Assembly: GCF_958295425.1 (NCBI RefSeq)
Contig: NC_081137.1
Coordinates: 9,773,738-9,837,737 of the forward strand
Direction of reading: 5' to 3'
From: Solea solea
Taxonomy: Eukaryota; Chordata; Actinopteri; Pleuronectiformes; Soleidae
Length of the DNA stretch: 64,000 nucleotides
The position numbers were made by a program, and so were the translations under genes. The first letter of the stretch is position 1, and every line of letters begins with the position of its first letter. Positions 57,950 to 64,000 of this stretch are shown in pieces. The notes under the pieces were generated by a model. The model was not told the DNA's origin. It made no database searches and worked only from the letters and a program-made list of their open reading frames with translations.

Positions 57950-60900
57950 CTATTGGCTGCCTCTCTCCCTGATGTCTGACGGGGGGCAGTAAAGTATTGT
58001 GTCACTTCCTGTGCTTCCACTGGTGTTACGCTGTGTGTCTCCTGCGATCTACTGGAACGATCGATTAACTGAACAAACACTCGTTTTATTACTAATACTA
58101 GTGCTAAGACTAATACTTTCACCCGCTACTTTTGCTTAAACTCTATCGTTCACGTAGATCAAGTACGGTGTTTCTCTCTTTGCTAGCGTAAAGTTAGCTA
58201 AGCAGTGATGGCTTCTCTCTCTCCCTCTCCTTTACTGCTCTCTCCTGTGTTGTGTGCCACATGTTTAGTTACTCCTCTGCCTCCTTTAGCGATAAAAGTA
58301 CTTGTAAAAAGTGTGGCTTACTGGCTAGGGTGGAGGCGAGGCTTAGTGAAGTAGAAACTCAGGTCCGCACCATAGAAGCTAAATCTGTTAGCCAGTCCCC
58401 TGTAGTCGGTGCGGACCACATAGCATTAGCTCCCTCAGCAGCTCCCGTGCAGCCGGGAGACAAACAGGGCAGCTGGGTGACTGTCCGCAATAAGAGGCGT
58501 AGTGTTAAGCCTAAGAGTCCTGTCCACCACCAACCTGTTCACACCTCAAACAAGTTTTCCCCTCTCAGCACCACACAGACTGAGAAACCAACTCTGGTAA
58601 TTGGTGACTCCATCCTGAGGAACGTGAAAATAGCGACGCCAGCGACCACAGTCAGGTGTTTTCCCTGGGCCAGAGTGGGCGACATAGAGTATTATCTGAA
58701 ACTGCTGGCTACAGATAATCGTAAATTCAGTAAAGTTATTATTCACGTCGGCAGTAATGACACCCGATTACGCCAATCGGAGGTCACAAAAGTTAATGTT
58801 GAGTCTGTGTGTAGGTACGCACAATCTATGTCTGACAACGTAATCTTCTCTGGTCCTTTGCCCAATGTAACCAGTGATGACATGTATAGCCGCATGTCGT
58901 CATTCAATCGCTGGCTGTCGAGGTGGTGTCCAGAAAACAACATTGGGTTTTTAGATAACTGGCAAACCTTCTGGGGGAAACCTGGTCTCATGAGGAGAGA
59001 CGGCGTCCATCCCACTTTGGATGGAGCAGCTCTCTTATCTAGCAGCTTAGGACATTTTATTAGAAACCCATGACAATCCAGAGCTGAGACCAGGACACAG
59101 AGGTGCAGTCTTTCATGCTTCTCTGTGCTTCTTTTCGAGCAGTCACCATTTAAAAACCCCATAGAGACTGTGTCTATCCCTCGACCTACTAAAGTAAAAA
59201 CTAAAGTAAATAAAGTAAATTATCAATAACAAACAGAAGAGGAGTTAGACATTCTAACTTAATAAAGATTAATACCAACAATAAAATAGAGTCAAATAAT
59301 ACCACTTTAAAATGTGGACTATTAAATATAAGGTCTTTCTCCTCAAAATCTGTTTTAATAAATGATCTAATTTCTGACAATTGTATTGATTTATTCTGTG
59401 TAATTGAAACTTGGTTACATGAAGAATTTAATTGAAGAAAATAAGAATAATCATAGATTTCTTTTCAGCACTGTAGCCAGGCTGACACAGAGCCACAGCT
59501 CCACTGAACCATCTATTCCTTTAACACTGAGCAGTGATGACTTTATGAACTTTTTTGTGAATAAAATAACATCAATTAGAGAAAAAATTGATCATCTCCT
59601 CCCTCATATTGGGACTGACTCATCTTTTAGCACAAGAGCTTTAGAAGCACCAGGTGCACAGTTAGACAGTTTCTCCCCTATAGATCTCTCTGAGTTAACA
59701 TCATTAGTTTCATAATCTAAGCCATCAACCTGTCAATTAGATCCTATCCCCACCAAACTGTTTAAAGATGTGTTTCCTTTAATTAACAGCTCTATATTAA
59801 CTCAAATTAATCTTTCCTTATTAACTGGATATGTGCCCCAAACGTTAAAAATAGCAGTTATTAAACCCCTTCTCAAAAAAGCGACCCTTGACCCAGATAT
59901 TTTAGCTAACTACCGACCTATATCTAATCTTCCCTTTGTTTCTAAAATCTTAGAAAAGGCAGTTGCTAATCAATTATGTGAATATTTGCGCATTAATGGC
60001 CTGTTTGAAGATTTTCAGTCAGGTTTTAGATTAAACCATAGCACAGAAACAGCACTAGTTAAAGTTAGTAATGATCTACTCTTGGCTTCAGATAATGGTC
60101 TAGTTTCTTTACTTGTCCTGTTAGATCTTAGTGCTGCATTTGACACCATTGATCATAATATTCTACTGCAGAGATTGGAGCAGACCCTTGGTATCACAGG
60201 TGCTGCCCTCTGCTGGTTTAAATCATACTTATCTGATAGATTCCAGTTTGTTCATGTTAATGATAAAGCCTCACTACAAACAAAAGTTAATTGTGGAGTT
60301 CCACAAGGCTCAATGCTTGGGCCTATACTTTTTACCTTATATATGCTTCCTCTAGGGAACATTATTAGAAAGCACAACATACACTCTCATTGTTATGCTG
60401 ATGACACACAGCTATATTTTTCAATGAGGCCGAATGAAATAAATGAAGTTGTTCAACTCCAGGAATGTCTCAGAGACATTAAGTCCTGGATGACCTATAA
60501 CTTTCTACTTTTAAACTAAAAAAAAACTGAGGTCATTATACTTGGCCCTAAACACCTCAGAGAAAAACTTTCTGATCACATTGTCACTTTAGATGACATC
60601 ACCCTGGCTTCCAGTTCCACTGTGAGGAACCTTGGAGTTACTTTTGACCAGGAAATGTCATTTGATTCACACATAAAACTAATTTCCAGAACAGCCTTCT
60701 TCCACCTGCGGAACATTAGGAAAATTAGAAACATTCTGTCTTTACAGGATGCTGATAAACTAGTTCATGCTTTTGTTACATCTAGATTAGATTACTGTGA
60801 CTCCTTATTATCAGGATGTTCCAACAAGTCTGTTAAAACCCTTCAGTTAATTTAAAATGCTGCAGCACGAGTTCTGACAGGAACTAGAAAGAGAGACCAT

Positions 60901-60975
60901 ATAACTCCAGTGTTAGCTTCTCTACACTCCCCGTACAGTTTAGAATTAAATTTAAAAAAATTCATTCTCTCACAC
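57950..60975 (+). pseudogene. L2-type LINE, copy B, with ORF1 esterase domain and ORF2 deletion
   Basis: The 5' UTR leads to an ORF1 (58,252-59,073; probably starting at ATG 58,209 before a frameshift). ORF1 has an N-terminal CKKC motif, a coiled coil ([17 protein letters not shown]) and an SGNH-esterase-like domain. The latter shows the nucleophile block [19 protein letters not shown] and the terminal DGVHPT. ORF1 proteins with esterase domains are known in L2/CR1 elements. ORF2 retains only the first endonuclease residues. At about 59,425 it jumps to the pre-RT region; about 0.95 kb present in copy A is deleted. RT runs 59,770-60,519 ([44 protein letters not shown]) and stops at LLLN where copy A has a Ser codon. 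The C-terminal part continues to 60,975. Confidence 0.88.
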
Positions 60976-61054
60976 TCAGGATATGCTTATGACTTTTTAT
61001 ATGTCATTAACCTTGTCTATTTCTCTCCCTAGTTTGTGTCTTTCCTTCCCTCTC

Positions 61055-62030
61055 TCTCGAGGCTTGTCCAGGTAGTTGGAGATAAATGGTGTTCTTGGCT
61101 ACATTCAAAGCTTCAGTGTGTCGGTTTTGCAAAGCAGATAAAGGGGGGGCGGGGGCACTGACACTGGAAGATCCTGCACTATTGCGTGATCGCAATAGGT
61201 ATGAGGCAGATTTGCATACTGCCGACTCCTCCCAGACAAGCCTGAAAAGAGACAGTGTCTTGAACAACTTGTCTTTTTTTATCATGTATCAGATAATGTG
61301 GCAGTTGACATCATGCATGATGTACTGGAAGGGGTGGGGCCCTATGAAGTCAAACTAATGTTAAATTCGCTAATCGAGCAAAAGCATCTCAGACTAGAAA
61401 AGCTCAATTACAGAATAACAAGCTTTGACTATGGATTTTGTGACAAGGGTAACAAACCTTCTGTCATAAGCAAGAGTGATCTCAGAAACCCTGAAGGCTC
61501 CATGCGGCAGTTAGCATCTCAAATGTGGATGTTGAGGCAGTTCTGGGCAATGAGATTTGAAGCTTGACATGCATTTTTCAAACAGGTTAGCCATGTAACT
61601 TTCAACTTCAGAAACATTTATAAAACCATGGCATTTCGCCATCAGATGATGCAGTGCTACAATTTCCTGTGTGGAACTGTGTTGTGTTATAATACAGACG
61701 TTGGTCCAGGGCACAGTACATTTCTGGCAAACACTGAAGAATTTAAAGAGATCCAAAGTTTATTTGCATACAGTATGATTCCCACTCTAGTTTTGGCAGC
61801 TGTAGATGTGAGAGAGCAGCTTGATCACCATCCCCTCCATGCAGTCTAGTCATACAAAGAGGATGATGACAGTTTATACATTTCCCTACGCAATAGACTT
61901 TTTTTTAGATGATCAGCTGACTGCCACCAGGTGTTTGTGTCCATGTATGGCACTTGTAAATAGTATTTTGACAGATTTTTATAAGTTGAAAAGGCCTAGC
62001 TTGACATTGTCCCCTATATTAGTTTAGTTA
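61055..62030 (+). pseudogene. EnSpm/CACTA-like transposase relic (copy 3), C-terminal part
   Basis: Sequence resembling the second half of the transposase resumes at about 61,055. It runs RLVQVVGD then, after frame slips, a Cys-rich VCRFCKADK. Then come DIMHDVLEGVGPYEVKLMLN (compare FDIMHNLLEGVAQYE in copy 2), FDYGFCDKGNKPSVISKSDL, LRQFWAMRFEA and, past a stop, TFNFRNIYKTMAFRHQMMQC. The remaining tail runs to about 61,860. It continues the fragment that ends at 55,478, so both belong to one element split by later insertions. Confidence 0.7.
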
Positions 62031-62389
62031 TTAGCCATACATGCTGCATAAAGTTCCCATCGCTTGAGGATGATCATTGTTTGACTACCGGGATTGGAAG
62101 AACTACAGGACTTCTGGGATGTGATGATGTTACGGGACTACAGGGATGTTCTTTAAATGACCACTGGGATGTGAAGTTGTACTGTAGGTATATTTGATTT
62201 AATCACTTAATGTCTATATTCTCCATATACCGTCTGAGTCACTGTCACAGTTATGTTTTAGAAGTCACTTTTTTTAAAGACACCTGCATGGTCCAAGAAA
62301 GGAAACTTTTCACCTTTTACACCTAAAAACAGGACACTTGGGTGAAGAATTTCTGAGCGGTTTTGTGTCTGAAACCATGTGCGCCCTCT
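62031..62389. other. probable non-coding 3' part of the EnSpm-like element
   Basis: Repeated words (GACTACCGGGATTGG, GGACTTCTGGGATGTGA, GGACTACAGGGATGT, GACCACTGGGATGTGA) between 62,080 and 62,175 form a degenerate short tandem motif, possibly subterminal repeats. Confidence 0.3.
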
Positions 62390-62525
62390 ATAAGTGTGCT
62401 GCACCACTGTCCACATAGATTTCCAAATGTATTGTAATGGACGGCGGGGAGTGCACCCTACTGGTCTCGAACCTGTGTCCCCAAGCCGACTTCTTAACTG
62501 CAACACTAATAGGGGCAGCTCCGCT
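62390..62525 (-). repeat. tRNA-like SINE fragment
   Basis: The minus strand reads GCTGCCCCTATTAGTGTTGC, then GGGGACACAGGTTCGAGACC, a B-box-like word. This is followed by AGTAGGGTGCACTCCCCGCC. It resembles a tRNA-derived head without an identifiable body or tail. Confidence 0.4.
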
Positions 62526-62794
62526 TGGCAGAGTTGGCCTCCTATACTGCCACAAGTTAGCTACAGTACAAATCCTTAAGCAGTGAGAATGCCAGCCATA
62601 CACATCCGTCACACCATGCATACTGTACGCAGTCTTCTGAGTCCACCAGTCTAGTGTGGCAAAAACATGCACAGTTTAATATATTGACCTCCACCCCATC
62701 TGTCACCTTCTTCACTATCCATCCAAGAGTTTACATACTGCTGCTCAGCCGACTATTCCAGGTGGCCACCACTGTTTATTATATATAATATAAT
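62526..62794. other. no recognisable feature
   Basis: Unassigned sequence between the SINE fragment and the palindrome. Confidence 0.4.
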
Positions 62795-62843
62795 AAAATC
62801 CAGGTATATATATAATATACATATATATATATACCTGGATTTT
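62795..62843. repeat. perfect 20-bp palindrome within TA-rich sequence
   Basis: AAAATCCAGGTATATATATA (62,795-62,814) is exactly mirrored at 62,824-62,843 with a 9-nt loop. The outer ten bases are non-repetitive; the inner part is TA repeat. Confidence 0.8.
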
Positions 62844-63060
62844 CTGTGTAGGTTGAACTGCTGTTGCACCTGCTTTCCCGCCTACAAGCGCTGATGCCAA
62901 CTGACACTACAGCTTCCGGCATGAGACGCACAGGGTAGACACATGCTCAATTTGCTCCCACTAACATACTTTTACCTTTTTAAACCTCGAATTTTTCATT
63001 TATTTTATTTTCTCAGATTGTTTACAACAGGTTTGTCGAGCTGTACTGACTACTTAGCAA

Positions 63061-63705
63061 TGTCCAAGTCTAAAGGAAAATCTGCTGAAAGTACAAGGAA
63101 ACTTCGCCGGCTGCTAGCATAACTTTGTCCGAGATTAGCTTGTTACTGGAGGAGCACAGGGCAGCTGATTTCAAGTCATCCTTCGACTCGCTGTCATCCA
63201 CGCTGGATAATATCCACTCCACTGTGACGGAACACAAACAGCGTGTCAGCTCTCTGGAGGTCAACGCCACCGAGGTTGACCAGCGGATTCAACAACTTGA
63301 GACTGCTTGCTCCGCTTTGCAGGGAGGCAACGAGGCACTCGCAGTCAAAGTGGCGGACCTGGAGGGTGAGCCTCGCACTCAAACCTGCGCCGGGATGCAG
63401 ACCACGGCCCATCATCTTGCGCTTCCACCGCTTCTAAATTAAAGACTTGGTGATCCACGAGGCTCGCAGACGTGGGGATCTGTCCTATAAAGGCCACAAG
63501 GTCCACTTCTATGATGACTACAGTCCCGACGAGCTAAAGCAAGTACAAGACCTCCATGGCCGAACTGTATCAGCGCGGCTTCAAGGCGGCTCTCCTGTAC
63601 CCAGCTAAGCTGCGCATCACCATGCTTGACGGGGAGAAGACCTGGCTCCTGTCTGCTTCAGCGGCGGTCAAGTTTGTCCAGGGTTTACGCAAAGATCCGT
63701 AAGCA
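63061..63705 (+). pseudogene. L1-like LINE ORF1, internally deleted
   Basis: Starts ATGTCCAAGTCTAAAGGAAA at 63,061 and is soon out of frame. The main frame (63,125-63,380) gives DNIHSTVTEHKQRVSSLEVN and QRIQQLETACSALQGGNEAL, the coiled coil of an L1-type ORF1 protein. Past a jump after VADLEG, other frames hold PAPGCRPRPIILRFH, then RRGDLSYKGHKVHFYDDYSP. A C-terminal region extends to about 63,700. The middle (RNA-recognition) section is missing. ORF1 of this type binds the element RNA. ORF2 would lie beyond the window. Confidence 0.7.
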
Positions 63706-63967
63706 AGTGATCTGGCATATTTTCCTCTTGTTATTTTATTCTCTGGTTATTTTTTTTCAGTGCAGTCTATGGCTTTGCTTTGCTTTTTTTTTAGCCTTGT
63801 CTTGATCTGTAAACTTTGTTTTTCTGCCCCTGACACTTGCCATATAGGCTAACTGATCCCCTCCATTTAACATTTTCAAGTTATGTGGCCTTGCCTTTAC
63901 AAATATGTTGTATCTTTTGTTTTGGCTGGTGTTAACATTTCACAGCACATCATCCCCCATTTATATT

Positions 63968-63999
<32 letters not shown>

Positions 64000-64000
64000 T
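63706..64000. other. inter-ORF or 3' region ending in (TA)n
   Basis: T-rich non-coding sequence after the ORF1 relic. A (TA)n microsatellite begins at 63,967 and runs off the window end. Confidence 0.5.

Overview
The window is a piece of an animal nuclear genome, almost certainly a ray-finned (probably percomorph) fish. The evidence is the repeat mix: tRNA-headed SINEs of a common fish type, L2, Rex1-like, RTE-like and L1-like LINEs, Gypsy chromoviruses, hAT, PIF/Harbinger and EnSpm/CACTA-like DNA transposons, many microsatellites, and a transgelin gene with vertebrate exon structure. There are no operons and no bacterial, CRISPR or rRNA features. Family names rest on recognised motifs, not on database searches.

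Host genes. Two complete transgelin (SM22-like) genes lie on the minus strand, at 25.1-26.2 kb and 40.9-41.9 kb. Each has four coding exons with canonical splice sites. The 41 kb copy encodes a normal 201-residue protein. The 25 kb copy has lost its stop codon, its acceptor before the start codon and part of exon 4, so it is decaying or diverging.

Layout. 0-8.6 kb: a 21-bp minisatellite, LINE pieces, two SINEs inserted at one site, and a 0.9-kb nonautonomous DNA transposon. 9-16.4 kb: two EnSpm-like transposase relics in convergent orientation. The minus-strand one is split by a 1.3-kb transposon and is preceded by a four-exon TE-associated gene with intact splice sites. 17-24.6 kb: a solo LTR, then a 5'-truncated minus-strand Gypsy chromovirus whose 3' LTR holds a hAT element, then a ~100-bp tandem repeat. 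25-28 kb: SINE, transgelin copy 1, L1-like LINE. 29-32 kb: a second Gypsy whose integrase is split by a solo LTR that is itself split by a second copy of the same hAT element. 34-42 kb: L2 copy A, a second copy of the element found at 11.3 kb, transgelin copy 2. 42-53 kb: RTE, SINE, LINE and hAT remnants and an unidentified 155-codon frame. 53.8-62 kb: a SAM-domain exon followed by a C2H2/EnSpm-like transposase, interrupted for about 5.6 kb by a dead Harbinger, an unidentified retroelement and L2 copy B. 62-64 kb: a tRNA-like repeat, a palindrome and the ORF1 of an L1-like element running off the end.

How the parts relate. Nested insertions give a relative chronology, and several excision points can be set to the base because target duplications and interrupted reading frames agree. 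The most unusual signals are the linkage of a SAM-type gene to a C2H2/EnSpm-like transposase, four perfect 19-21 bp snap-back palindromes, the diverged transgelin duplicate, and an unidentified retroelement ORF near 57.2 kb.
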